NCBI RefSeq assembly: GCF_000321225.1
Contig: NW_004450482.1
Location: 477,985 to 541,984, forward strand
Length of the DNA: 64,000 bases
Direction: 5' to 3'
Origin: Odobenus rosmarus divergens
Taxonomy: Eukaryota; Chordata; Mammalia; Carnivora; Odobenidae
The notes under the pieces were generated by a model, which worked only from the letters and a program-made list of their open reading frames with translations, was not told where the DNA came from and ran no database searches. Made by a program: the position numbers and the translations under genes. Of this stretch, positions 21,067 through 31,945 are shown piece by piece. The first letter of the stretch is position 1. The number at the start of each line of letters is the position of its first letter.

Positions 21067-21173
21067 GGGAATTTAATTTTTCTTTTGCTTTTGCTTCCCA
21101 CATCAACATTGGGCATTAGAGCTTCAGTGTATGAACTTGGGGGCAGGGGACATATTCAGTCCACAGCAAGGTT

Positions 21174-21920
21174 GGAAATCCCTCTCTCACATCAGATGTT
21201 ACTTCTAGCTGCTGGATTGCACTGACTCTGCTTACAAGAGCCCCAATTTCAACCTTCATGAGAGGGAGCAGGTCAGTAAGGGCCTAAAGAGTTGAAGGGC
21301 CAGAATTCAATAAATTCCTTCATATCTCACCATCAAATCTTCCAACATTTTGGGTTGGAGACATTGCAAGCAGGCACCTGATAGGAGGGATGGTTTGTTA
21401 AAAGCTGCTTTTACTCTCTAGTCCTGTGCCACTGACAGCCACTGAGAGCTGCTCATATATCATGTGGGCAATTTGGGGGGGGTGTTTTTGGTGGGGAGTC
21501 TAAAATCAGCATAACCATGATGCCCCATTCCAAATCCCCGGAGTCCTTCGTTCTAGATTTTATTGATCAGGGAGGGAAAAAGAAGACAGTCCTCTTGCCA
21601 ACATACACCTTATTTACTAGAGGTCTTACCTAGAATCACAGTTGGGTCTGGATTTGTGTAACAGACATATCCTAATACAAATAGCTGGGCATACAACAAA
21701 TAACGAAGGCAGTGTTACAGATGTGTGGCCACTGAAAGGATCAGACAGAGGTTAGGGCCAGAAACACAGATTTCATGATTTCTGTCTGAATGAATTGCTA
21801 ATTCTATTTGTTCTATGATAATGCACTATCATATATAAACAAAGCCATCTGACCACACACATATATTCCAGCCACATCTTTCTGGAGGTGATTGTTCCTT
21901 TTTCAGTTCCATAATACATC
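21174..21920. other. No recognised feature
   Basis: Unassigned DNA with a short G run near 21473-21482. No plausible exon. Confidence 0.5.
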
Positions 21921-21924
21921 AGTG

Positions 21925-22040
21925 ATAAATGATTATTCATTCACTTATACAAATACTTATTGAGTGACTGTTATGTGTAAGCACTCCCCAAAGTGCTGGG
22001 TAAGCAGCTGTAAACCAAGACTCCAGCACTCAAGAGTGAT
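21925..22040 (-). repeat. L2 LINE 3' fragment
   Basis: 'ttattcattcacttatacaa', 'acttattgagtgactgttat' and 'aagtgctgggtaagcagctg' follow the reversed L2 3' end. Confidence 0.6.
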
Positions 22041-22096
22041 AAGTTCTGGTCATATTCAGATCATAAGGTCCTAGTTAAGAGCTGTCTGAACTTCTT

Positions 22097-22294
22097 GGGC
22101 GCCTGGGTGGCTCAGTTGGTTAAGCGACTGCCTTCGGCTCAGGTCATGATCCTGGAGTCCTGGGATCGAGTCCCACATCGGGCTCCCTGCTCAGCAGGGA
22201 GTCTGCTTCTCCCTCTGACCCTCTTCCCTCTTGTGTTCTCTATCTCTCATTCTTTCTCTCTCAAATAAATAAAATAAAAATCTTTAAAAAAAAA
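22097..22294 (+). mobile_element. Can-SINE (SINEC), young-looking, plus
   Basis: Near-identical along most of its length to the SINEs at 20389 and 57701. A 20-base perfect target duplication, 'aagagctgtctgaacttctt', lies at 22077-22096 and 22295-22314, the longest in the window. Confidence 0.97.
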
Positions 22295-22314
22295 AAGAGC
22301 TGTCTGAACTTCTT

Positions 22315-22867
22315 AATGACATATATGTCATATACTTAGCAATCTTTTTATGCCATATACTTAGCAATCTCTCCCATTAAATTCTGCACGCAGGGAAGTA
22401 CAATGAATTCCTGAAACTACTAAAGGCATAGCATTTCCAATATAAAATACAACTGAATATAACTGAAAAATATATGTGACTCCTATTGAGAGTTAGTAAA
22501 AAAGCAATACAATTGAATGTGGACACAGATATTAGAATAACATGGAGAAGCCAATAAAAATGCAGATTCTGAGGCACCCTTGCACATCAGCCCTGGGGAT
22601 GGTCCCACATCACAGGTACTTTCTGTAGTTTCTCTGGCTGATTTTTAGACTGCAGGCTCTATGTTTGAATGCAGATTGGTGCTTGGACACAGTTTGCTCC
22701 CACAAACTACTCTTGTTAGGTTTATTATTCAAATGTGCATTTATTCAAAATTACAGATAGTAAAATGTCATGGACCTGAGAAGTTATTCTCAAATACTCA
22801 AGACTTTGGGTAGTCAAATCCATGAGTCAGAGTTTTACTGGCTTTTATTGTTTTTCATAAGTGATGT
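22315..22867. other. No firm feature; possible DNA-transposon remnant near 22555-22620
   Basis: A repeat of 'catatacttagcaatct' occurs at about 22331 and 22355. 'aaaatgcagattctgaggc' near 22557 recalls MER5-type hAT elements, but the match is too short to assign. Confidence 0.35.
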
Positions 22868-23060
22868 TTAAGAGGATGCACTCAGGAATCAGAGACCATG
22901 GTCTGAATCTGTGTGACCTGATGCCTGGACACACCTGGGCTTCCACTCCTGATTTATACAATGGAGGTAAGGATTCCTGTTTCTCAGCATGGTGCTGAGA
23001 TTTGAATGAGATGACCTGAGGAGGGTGCTTAGCTGAGAGGCCAGTATAGAGAGAAAAGAG
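22868..23060 (+). repeat. MIR SINE fragment
   Basis: 'tcaggaatcagagaccatgg', 'atttatacaatggaggtaag', 'gagatttgaatgagatgacc' and 'gggtgcttagct' run in MIR order with gaps. Confidence 0.55.
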
Positions 23061-23769
23061 CTTCCCACACAACCATCAACTAGAGATTTGTGCTGAACGC
23101 TGGTGGCCCCACTGGATATCCAGCTGTGCACAGCTGGATTTTCAACTGTTGTAAATCAAGAGTGGCCCTGCTGGGGGAGCAGGCAGTGTGTGGGCTCAAT
23201 GGTCCAACTAGCAAGATGTCCTCTTCACCGAGGTGCTGCTGGTTCAGGCTGCTAATGGGCAACTAATGTTTACAGGAAGCCTACAAAAAACATCCTTTGA
23301 TAACCGAGGACACAGTCTTAAGGTGATGCCAAGCTAAATTGAGCAAAAACAGCAAGAAAATAAAACTTCCGCTTTTGTGATTTATTTTTAGTTTTTACTT
23401 GAAGAATGATCAGTTCATCTTAGAGAGAAAAGCCTTAGGTGGTGGATTCCTTTAAATCCTTGATTTCTACTTTGTGAAATATTATTTCACAGATGACAAG
23501 TTTGTTTGTTTGTTTTCAATTTTTTTCCTCCTAGCAAGCAGTGAAATGATCGGCTAGAGTTTTAAATGGATGACAAACATGCTTCATTTCTTTCTAATAG
23601 GTACCTGATCATGTTGCTGAATTTCTGAATGATAAGGATATAAAAAAATAGTTACCTTTATTACCACCTCCTCTACTCCCTTAGCTACAGAAAGCTTGGA
23701 AAGAGAAAACAAAACAAAGCATTAGGCTTGGCTTTCAACTAGCATCTTGCTCCTGGCATCTAGATAAGA
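23061..23769. other. No recognised feature
   Basis: Unassigned DNA. Overlapping minus-strand open frames near 22845-23262 partly come from the MIR and carry no domain. Confidence 0.5.
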
Positions 23770-23880
23770 AGAGAGAGAACTGAGTGATGGAGATGTGTGC
23801 CTGAGGTTGCACAGCTAAGCAGAGGGAGCCAGACTAAGAACAGGCAGTTTGGATCCCCATTCCCTGATTTTATCCAATAC
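23770..23880 (-). repeat. MIR SINE fragment
   Basis: 'tgcctgaggttgcacagcta', 'agcagagggagccagacta' and 'aggcagtttggatcccc' follow the reversed MIR core. Confidence 0.6.
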
Positions 23881-23964
23881 TGCAAATTTAAGTAACAAAA
23901 GTGCTGTTTTGAAGGAGGTTTGAAATGGTTCTGGGCCTTAAAAACTCTCAAAGTATATTTTTCC

Positions 23965-24385
23965 CTGTTTTATTGAGATGTAATTGATATATAACATTGT
24001 ATTAGATTGAGGTGGACAATGTGATGATTTATGGATGTATATATTGTAAAATGGTGACCGTATATGGTTACAATTCTTTTCTTGGGATGAGAACTTTTAA
24101 GAACCATTCTCCTGGCCACTTTCAAATCCACAATACACTATTGTTAACATAGTCACCATGCTGTGAATTACATCTTCAGAACCTATTTATGTTATAACTG
24201 GAAGTTTGTACCTTTTGACCACCTTCACTCATTTCCCACCCCCCACCCCCATGGCAACCTGTCCCTGGCAACCACCAGTCTGTTCTCTGTATCTGTGAGT
24301 TCAGTGTTTTGTTTTTCAGATTCCACATATAAGTGAGATGGTTTGGTATTTGTCTTTCTCTGGCTGACTTATTTCACTTGACTCT
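23965..24385 (-). mobile_element. L1 LINE 3' region (L1MA-like), minus
   Basis: Reversed L1 landmarks in order: 'tttattgagatgtaattgat', 'acattgtattagattgagg', 'tgttaacatagtcaccatgc', 'ttccacatataagtgagat' and 'ggctgacttatttcacttga'. 5'-truncated and non-coding. Confidence 0.85.
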
Positions 24386-24394
24386 GGAGGAGTT

Positions 24395-24570
24395 GGCCCT
24401 GGATGCAGATCCCAGCTCAGCCCTACTACGAGGGTCTTTGACCATGTGGATCACAGCTCTGCATCCATGAAATATGGGCAGTACTCCCAGGGTTGTGAAA
24501 TTTAAAGGAGGCGACACATGAGAGCTCCTGGTGTGAGGTGTTGAGCATAGTAAGCACTTGATAACTTCTG
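24395..24570 (+). repeat. MIR SINE fragment
   Basis: 'gatgcagatcccagctcagc', 'catgaaatatgggcagtac', 'agggttgtgaaatttaaag' and 'gagcatagtaagcacttgat' are collinear with MIR. Confidence 0.6.
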
Positions 24571-24599
24571 CAGCTCTGGTTGTTGCTGGGCTTAACATT

Positions 24600-24690
24600 A
24601 CTGCCGTGCCATAAAGTGAGGCTCAGTGAGGTGAAATTAGCCCAAGAGCACAGAGCTCATAAGTGGTACAAGGTGGATGTCTCTCTAACA
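24600..24690 (-). repeat. MIR SINE fragment
   Basis: 'gtgaggctcagtgaggtgaa' and 'gcacagagctcataagtgg' match the reversed MIR core. It lies directly after an opposite-strand MIR piece. Confidence 0.55.
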
Positions 24691-25320
24691 CTGGAAACAC
24701 AGGGTGGGAGGAGGAGTAGATGGAATGATCCTTCTGGTTACTTCCAGGTTTCCTCTATGGAAACTCTAGAAAGAACAAAAACCATTCCATTTAAAATGTG
24801 ATATATTAGCTGCCTGCTTCTGCCCTGAACAGCTCTCACTACGAAACTTGCCTCTTTGTTCCTTTTATGTGAGCAAGAAGTTGATGTTCATAGGAGGGCT
24901 TGTTGAGGAGATACCAATGGAACTCTCCATAGCAAAATAAGCATCCACCTATTTATTTAATTTTTGTCTTCTTTAAATGAGGATTTACTTCATCTTGAAA
25001 GCAATGTGGATGAGGTGGCAGCTGCATATGCCCCTGGTGGGAGTGACCCTCCCAGGTGACACCCTCAGGAAACAGAACAGTGGAGCTCGCGCTTGTACTT
25101 GGGTCTGGTGTCCAGTGGAGTACATACAAGTAAACGTCAAATATGCATTTTATGGAAGTTCTCACAAGAAAGGATTAAGGATAGATGGAGCCAAAGCTTA
25201 TTGGAACAAAAGGACCACATATTGACAACCTGCTTTGGTTTTTTATTTTGATTGTGTTGTTAGAATGACAACCATTGTGTTAATCTGGTCCTGGAGGTGA
25301 TGCACTTTTGTTTTAAAGTG
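24691..25320. other. No recognised feature
   Basis: Unassigned DNA; the open frames 24953-25165 (-) and 24977-25225 (+) overlap each other and have no domain. Confidence 0.5.
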
Positions 25321-25324
25321 AATC

Positions 25325-25425
25325 GGTTTTTCTTTATTATTATGTTAAGTTAACCAACATAGAGTACATCATTAGTTTTTGATGTAGTGTTCAAGGATTC
25401 ATTAGTTTATTATATTATTTATTTC
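25325..25425 (-). mobile_element. Short 5'-truncated carnivore L1 3' end, minus
   Basis: 'attatgttaagttaaccaac', 'agagtacatcattagttttt' and 'gatgtagtgttcaagg' are the reversed 3' end of carnivore L1. Its truncated side abuts the microsatellite that follows. Confidence 0.75.
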
Positions 25426-25706
25426 TCCCTCTCTATCCCTCCCTCCTTCCTCTCTCTCTTTTTCCTCTCTTTCCCTTCCTCCCTAGTTTTCTTTCTTCTT
25501 TCTTCTTTCTTTCTTTTTCTTTCTTTTCTTTTTCTTTCTTTCTTTTTCTTTTTTTCTCTCTCTCTTTCTTTCTTTCTTTCTTTTCTTTCTTCTTTCTTTC
25601 TTTCTTTCTTCTTTCTTTCTTTCTTTTTCTTTCTTTCTTTCTTTCTTTCTTCTTTCTTTCTCTTTCTTTCTTTCTTCTTTTTCTTTCCTTCCTTCCTTCT
25701 TTCTTA
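25426..25706. repeat. Long pyrimidine microsatellite, mainly (TTTC)n
   Basis: About 280 bases of almost pure pyrimidine on the plus strand, starting as CCCTCC-rich sequence and passing into TTTC and TTTTC units. The 103- and 106-codon frames across it, coding lysine/arginine/glutamate or serine/phenylalanine runs, are artefacts of the repeat. Confidence 0.95.
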
Positions 25707-26229
25707 AATATTTCTCCTAAAAATAATGCCTCTATCTCTTCCAAACAAAAAACAGAAGAAAAAGAAGGAAGAATGTTTACCAGCTTCTCTGTGACCCTTC
25801 AACAAAGAAATTACAGCAGATACAGTCCAGCAAGATTTCCTGGCTGACATTGTCTGTGTGTAGCTATGACATGTTACGTTTAAATTCAGTTTATATGGGG
25901 CAGGTGTGGCTTTCCTTCTTACTACAAATCATCTGACTAATTATGAGGTTGAATTCTATGAGCCATACTAGAAAAACTGTCTCAGCACTCTTCACTCTTA
26001 AAATATATGCTCCCTTTTGGGAATTTTACAGGAAACAAAATGAGAAAATCATGTTTTTCCAGACTGGCATGTTAGTTAAGTGTTTAGGATTTCTGTCGGT
26101 GCTTCATCAATGGCATTACTTCTCTAGCTCAAGACACATCCCTGAGCACAGCAGATGCAGGCCCTTCCTTCAGGGAGCTTGCATTCTGGCATGAGGAAGA
26201 AGAATGACTGACCCCTTTTCTCTTTTAGA
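25707..26229. other. Unassigned; weak L2-like motif near 26155-26190
   Basis: 'cttcagggagcttgcattctgg' suggests a small reversed L2 piece. Otherwise nothing recognised. Confidence 0.4.
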
Positions 26230-26420
26230 GAAGGGGGTCCCAAAAGTCTTCCTATAAGAGTCCAGATGGTAAATGCTTTAGATTTTGACCACTGGGTCTC
26301 TCTTGCCATTGCTCACCCACGCCCTTGTTGTGGAAACAGCCGTGAACCATATGTGAATGTTGGGCATGGCTGTGTTTAGTGAAACTTTATTTATAGAAGT
26401 ATACCTTAGGTGCACTTGAC
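26230..26420. repeat. Probable non-autonomous hAT-type DNA transposon (MER family)
   Basis: 'agatggtaaatgctttagattt', 'ggaaacagccgtgaaccata' and 'tggctgtgtttagtgaaact' with 'ttatttatag' parallel a common MER element read as 'gtaaatattttaggctttg...acagccac...gtggctgtgttccaataaaactttatttac'. Exact family and strand are not settled by eye. Confidence 0.5.
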
Positions 26421-26991
26421 CTGAGAGTCCCAGTGTGCTATCTCTGAGCTATATTCATCACTCCCCACAAAATCTTTCCTTAAGGCCTCGATATTTACAT
26501 CTTTTTAAATTTTTTATTGCTGTAGCCAACATTCCCTACTCCTTTTAGCTGTCTCCAGCTTTTTAGCTCATCCATACTTTATGAAATGCAGAGAACAGCA
26601 TCTCCTAGACTCTGTATAGATAACCAGCCATCTTTACACATCTCCCCTGGAATAATCCCCACTAATCCAAACAAATATAAAGTAGAGAGGAGAAATAGAG
26701 CAGAATGTTTGTCTTTAGCTCCTGTCTGCTGCTTGACTAACTGCATCTGCTTTGATTTCTAAAGAAGAGATTAAACAGAAATTCTTCTCTGTTGAGTACC
26801 TGTTGGGTCCCTACCAGTGTGTTGTTTTTTGGATATGCAGCTGCAGGACATGGCTGCTATCCCTTAAATGTGGGCAGGTCAGGAAGAGAGTTAGAAAAGC
26901 AAATACCCAGCAGAGTAGAGCATGGTAAAGTCAACCAGCAGAGCTCAACATAGGATGTCACTGGAGTACATGGAATGAGCATCTACCCAGC

Positions 26992-27022
<31 letters not shown>

Positions 27023-28978
27023 TAGGGAGAGAAAAGGAGAAAGGAATACAGAAAGAACGAGAAAGAACAGTCATTCTGAGCAACAAACACAACACAACAA
27101 CAAAGACAACAACTTGCCCAAGAGCAGTGGACCAGAGTCCATAGTATTTTGAAAACTGGGAACTGCTTCTTCTTGACAGTTTTGGTCTATGTAAATAACT
27201 TGGAATTGTTGAGGCCTGGAAATCTGGTTTAGGGACTCTTAGGATGAGAAAAAAGTCCAACAAACATCCAGGTTCCTTTATGGGGCCGGACAACATGCCC
27301 AGTTTACCAGGGACTGGCCACTTCTATGCAGGAATGCCTCTCAGAAGACCACAGAATCAAGACCACATGAGCCCTAGATAGGGGGCAGAGTTGAGGTGAA
27401 TGTTGACAGGTGAATAAAGCAGAAGAAAGGATCCCTCTTTCTCTTCTCAGCCTCCAGAAACACCTGTAATTCCTTTTAAACTTTCCCCTCCTGATTGCAG
27501 GCAACAGAGCTGGCCTTTATTTTACCTATGCTAAAAACAAATGAGTGTAGTAAGAAGAGTATTCATGAACACATTTTCCCCCACATAGGTGACTTTCAAC
27601 TTTCTAGTTCCCATAGTGTTTAGTGGCATACTGCCTGTCTCTCACAGCCAGGGATTCTTCCCAACTTTGGGCTACTTGCAGCTATGTGAATTTATTCTCT
27701 ATCATATGCACACACCTGTGCGCACAAACACAGGCACTAGGGCATGGTCACTTTCAAACTCACAACCTAAACTGATGCAGAATTGTGTTTCCAGTGAGTT
27801 GCCAACTATGAGGGATGCCACTCTAATATTTCCCTTGATAACAGGTAAGTGTAATGGAGAATATTACTGACAGTGCTTATTCTTAGAAGATACAATAACA
27901 GTAGGCCATGGTACAGTTTGAATGTTTAAATCTTGACATTTTAGAAGTCAAGTGCCAACAGAGTAGGAGAAGTAGCAGTTCCATAGCCTGGAAAGGAACA
28001 CTCTGTGGACCCTGCAGATGCCACCGCCCCCCCCCGCCCAGGGACATAGGGAGGAGCTATGGGGACAGCCCTGGTGTAAGTGTTTTGCTTGACAACATGT
28101 TTTGTTAAAGCACGCTAGAAAGCCAGTTTCCTAGGAACATAGTCCCTATTTTCTCTCACCCTGATCTCTCCAGATTCCTTAGAAGATCCCCTACTGAAGG
28201 AGCATTTTTCTATCTATCAGAAAGTAGAAATAAAAGGAGGATTGAAGAAATACCCTAGGCCATCTCTGAGCCTGTTGGGAATATATTTTTGTTATTGTGG
28301 GAGACTGAAAAAGAGACCTGGCAGGAAGTGAGCCAGTGAGGAAATACCAGGGCCAGGCTTGCCTGCATCTGGACTCTAGTCACGCAGGTCTCCTTGTGTC
28401 CACTGAGAGGACCAGATGTTGCATCCTTAATGTCATTTCGGCTAACAGAAGCAGGCCATTCCTTCAAGACAAGAAATTTGTGTTCCTTCAGTCATCTCTT
28501 CACCAGGTCTGTGTAACACACAACCTTTCATGGGACCCAAGCAAACATTCCATATGCTCAGAATCACAGGAAGTCCTAGAACACATAAATATTCATCATC
28601 CCCAAGTTACAGGGATAGATTTAACTATACCCTTTAGGCAGCCCTCTTTCTAAAATGTAATTTGCAATTTAGTGTTCTTAAAGACAGTTCATCAAATGTA
28701 AGTTGCTCTGTGGTCTCCAAACAGAGGGCTGGTTGGGGACCAGAGGTCCTCTGGCACAGCTGCAGTGCTGGCCACAGTGCTAAGTGCTCCTGGAAGCTGG
28801 AGGTCTCTGATGTCCTGTGTCTGCTTGTCATTATTTCATTCTGTCCCTCCCTGATCTTATGCTCTCCTAACATTTTGATGCCGTTGTAATATTATCTATT
28901 GTAATTCCCTCTGTTTCTAATTAACATTTCTAAGCTTCTAAGCTTCCAGCAGCTTGAAACTCAGAAAACAAATCTTAA
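26421..28978. other. No gene recognised; (GT)n at 26992-27019
   Basis: The (GT)n run is about 28 bases and clean. A C-rich spot at 28026-28040 is the only other low-complexity feature. The open frames 26958-27296 (-), 28336-28653 (+) and 27589-27870 (+) show no domain and no splice context that I trust. Confidence 0.5.
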
Positions 28979-30813
28979 AGTAAATCAGAACTGGAGGAGC
29001 TTGGGAAGATGGTGAAGTAGGAGGACCCTGAGCTCACCTTGCCCCACATTTTCAATGAGATATCATCCACATCCAACTCAATAAACTGGAGAGTGATTCA
29101 AAGACTGGCAGAACAAACTCCACAACTAAATTCAGAGAAAAAGCTGCATCTGAAAGGTTACAAAAGTCAGAAAGATAGAGGGAGGCTGCCCACAGGAGAG
29201 AGCGAGCTGTGCACTCGGAGAGGGCAGAGACACTAGCCCTTGAACCAGGGAGCTCACATGGGGAAGACTAATCCCTGTAATGTTTGGCTTTAAAAACTGG
29301 TGGGGCTGAATTCTGGGAGTTTGTAAAACTAGTAGGACTTGGAACCTGGAGCTTTGGAGGTCAGTTGACTCAGCATTGGATGAGCCAGGAGGGCAAGCAA
29401 GAGCCAGTTGCCACCCTTGGAGAGATAGCAGCCTGCGTGGAGAAACAACATACAAATGGTCATTTACATAATTCTGGGGGCAAACAGGAAACAGAACGGT
29501 TCACACTGATTTCTGAGCATGTTAGGGGACTTCTCTGAAAACAAGGGAGCTGGCAGGCACTGTTCCCCCCTCCCACCCCCTAAACATAAGCACAGAGAAA
29601 CCTGCTAGAGGCCGGGCTGCACAGACACTTGCTACCTAACCCACTAGCAGTGCAGCAGGCATACAAGTTCTCCTTGGGACATGCCCACTCCAAGCCTGCT
29701 GGCCTCAGGCTTGGGCTCAAGGCAAATTTTGTTAAAAACTCACGGGCACCACACCCAGATGCCAGGTACACAGCTGCCACTGACACCATGTACATTTGCT
29801 GTGCTTGGCTATGCACCCCTTTGCCCAACTATGTCTACCCCAGTGTCTACCCAACTATGCACCCCCAGCCACCAACACATGCCATGGGTTGATGCACTAT
29901 CTTGCCCCTGCCTAGCCGGGTGCCCACAAGCACTGCCTCTCACCCCACCCAGCTATGCAACCCTGGCAGCAGTTGTGTGCCTCACCCACCTGCCAGGTGC
30001 ACAGCTGAGGCCACACTGACACCCGGCCACCACAATTAGCTAGAAGGCCATGCCATGCTTAACCACACATCCCCAGCCACCATCTGGCTCTGCAACCAGC
30101 CTCATGCCCCTGGCTGCCCTGGCACACAGCCCCCTGCTACCCCAGCAATGAACGGGATCTGGTGTAGGAATAGTCGCCCAGTACACATTTTTCTGACACT
30201 GCCACCCTTCTCCCAAGTTCTCCAGTGGACATGTACCCCCAGAGCTGGCTTAGTAAGTCCTACTAACACAACAGAGAGCAAACACAGCCCAAAACAGGCA
30301 GAGAGTCAGTGCAGATGACTGCACAGAAAGGAAAAGTGACTCAGACACAACAGCAAGGTGTAAACAACACACATAGGATATTCTTCTGAAGTGCCAGGTT
30401 TTGGTGCACAGGGGATGTGGACTGCAGGGAACTCTAGGACCTCTTCATAAAGCCACTACTTTGAAGAGGAAAAGACACAGCTGACATTCTTAACACACAG
30501 AAATAGACACAGAGAGGCAGACAAAATGAGGAAACAGAAATTTATCCCAAATGAAAGAACAGAGCAAAGCCAAGGCCGAGATCTACTAAAACAGATATAA
30601 GTAACATGCGTGATACAGAATTTAAAGCAATAATCATAAGGATACTCACTGGACTTGAGAAAAGAATGGAATACATGAGTGAGATCCTTACACAGAGATA
30701 AGGAAAATATTGTAGAGATAAAGGATACAATAAATGAAGTAAGGAACTAGCTTGATGGAAAAACAGCAGGCTGAAAGAAGCAGAGGAACAAATTTGTTAC
30801 CTAGAAGACAGTA

Positions 30814-31170
30814 ATGGAAAGTAATCAAGCTGAACAAAAGAGAGAGAAAAGAATTATGCAAAATGAGAATAGACTTAGGGAACTCAGTGACTCCATCGAA
30901 CATAATAACATTTGTATTACAGGAGTCCCAGAAGAAGAAGAAAGAGAAAAGGGGCCACAAAATTTATTTGAAGAAATAATAGGTGAAAGCTTCCCAAATC
31001 TAGGGAAGGAAACAGATATCCAGATCCAGGAGGCACAAAGAACCCCTAACAAAATCAACAAAAGCAGACCAACACCAATACATATTGTGATTAAATTTGC
31101 AAAATATAGTGATCAAGCCAGAAGGAAGTGGCATGACATATTCAACATGCTGAATGGGAAAAATCTGTAG
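30814..31170 (+). pseudogene. L1 ORF1p remnant (RNA-binding core)
   Basis: A 118-codon open stretch of the L1 ORF1 protein, the nucleic-acid chaperone that coats L1 RNA. It has the RRM-like segment with the RELSDSIEHNNICITGVPE motif near residues 24-42 and the FPNLGKETDIQIQEAQRTPN segment near residues 60-79. The coiled-coil start and the C-terminal domain are broken by stops. Part of the L1 at 28992-34665. Confidence 0.88.
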
Positions 31171-31727
31171 CCAAAAATACTCAGTCCAGTAAGGTAATCA
31201 TTCAGCATAGGAAGAGAGATAGTTTCCCAGACAAACAAATACTAAAGGAGTTCATGACCACTAAACTAGCTCTGTAAGAAATATTAAAAGGGACTCTTCG
31301 AGTGGAAAAGAGAACCAAAGATGGCTGTACAGAGGTATGAAACACAAAAGCAGTAATAAAGAATATTTCTGTAAAAAATCAGTCATGGAAATCACATAAA
31401 AAGAATATAAAATATAATAACATATACCTAAAATGTGGGGAGGAGAGGAGAAAAGAATAGGTTCAAACTTAAATGACCATCCACTTAATACAGGCTGCTA
31501 TATGCAAAAGAGATTATATACAAATTTAAAGGTAACCATATATCAAAAACCACTAATAAATATGCAAAAAATAAAGAGAAAGAAATCCAAATATATCACA
31601 GAAGAAAATCAACAAAATATGAAAGAGAGAAAGATAGGAAAGGATCAGAGAAAATCTTCAGAAACAACCACAAAACAAGTAACAACATGGCAATAAATAC
31701 ATATTTATCAATAATTACTTTGAATGT

Positions 31728-31930
31728 GGGGGTGCCTGAGTGGCTCAGTTGGTTAAGTGTCTGCCTTCAGCTCAGGTTATGATCCCAGGGTCCTAGGATT
31801 GAGCCCTGCATCGGGCTCCCTGCTTAGTGGAGAACCTGCTTCTCCCTCTCCCTCTGCCTGCTTCTCTGCCTACTTGTTCTATCTCTCTGTGTCAAATAAA
31901 TAAATAAAATCTTTAAAAAAATAAAAAAAC
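31728..31930 (+). mobile_element. Can-SINE (SINEC), plus, inserted in L1
   Basis: Head 'gggggtgcctgagtggctcag' and tail 'caaataaataaataaaatct'. A perfect 15-base duplication 'aattactttgaatgt' at 31713-31727 and 31931-31945 shows that it entered the L1 after the L1 was in place. Confidence 0.95.
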
Positions 31931-31945
31931 AATTACTTTGAATGT

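Larger units (their letters stand above)
20122..21105 (-). mobile_element. Class I ERV-like solo LTR, family X copy 4, minus, nested
   Basis: Inserted in the MaLR LTR. Sense 5' end 'tgatgtgggaagcaaaagc' at 21105, poly(A) signal AATAAA at plus-strand 20201-20206, sense 3' end '...caaaccatttca' at 20122. The flanks 'atatt' (20117-20121) and 'acatt' (21106-21110) are a likely 5-base duplication with one change. Two SINEs interrupt it; without them it is roughly 600 bases, a normal length for a solo LTR. No internal viral genes. Confidence 0.8.
19824..21168 (-). mobile_element. MaLR LTR (MLT1/MST-like), minus, host of nested insertions
   Basis: Left part 19824-20121 ('ttagtcttctcagactac', 'caaaataccatagtctggg', 'cacagttctggaggctggg') and right part 21106-21168 ('acattgggcattagagctt', 'catattcagtccacagca') together make one LTR. 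An exact 5-base duplication AGGTT flanks the whole at 19819-19823 and 21169-21173, confirming both ends. A later LTR (20122-21105) splits it. Confidence 0.85.

Noticed and set aside
12118..21105. An intact endogenous retrovirus spanning the LTR cluster
   Set aside because: No gag, pol or env reading frame is present; most copies look like solo LTRs or fragments.
25426..25706. Regular short repeats as a possible CRISPR array
   Set aside because: Units are 4-5 bases without unique spacers, in a mammalian genome; a microsatellite.
25387..25744. Open frames rich in Ser/Phe/Leu (+) and Lys/Arg/Glu (-)
   Set aside because: Pure products of the TTTC microsatellite; no start or splice context.
29629..30019. 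Pro/Cys/Thr-rich frames of 87 and 112 codons
   Set aside because: They fall in the C-rich L1 5' UTR and overlap each other in different frames.
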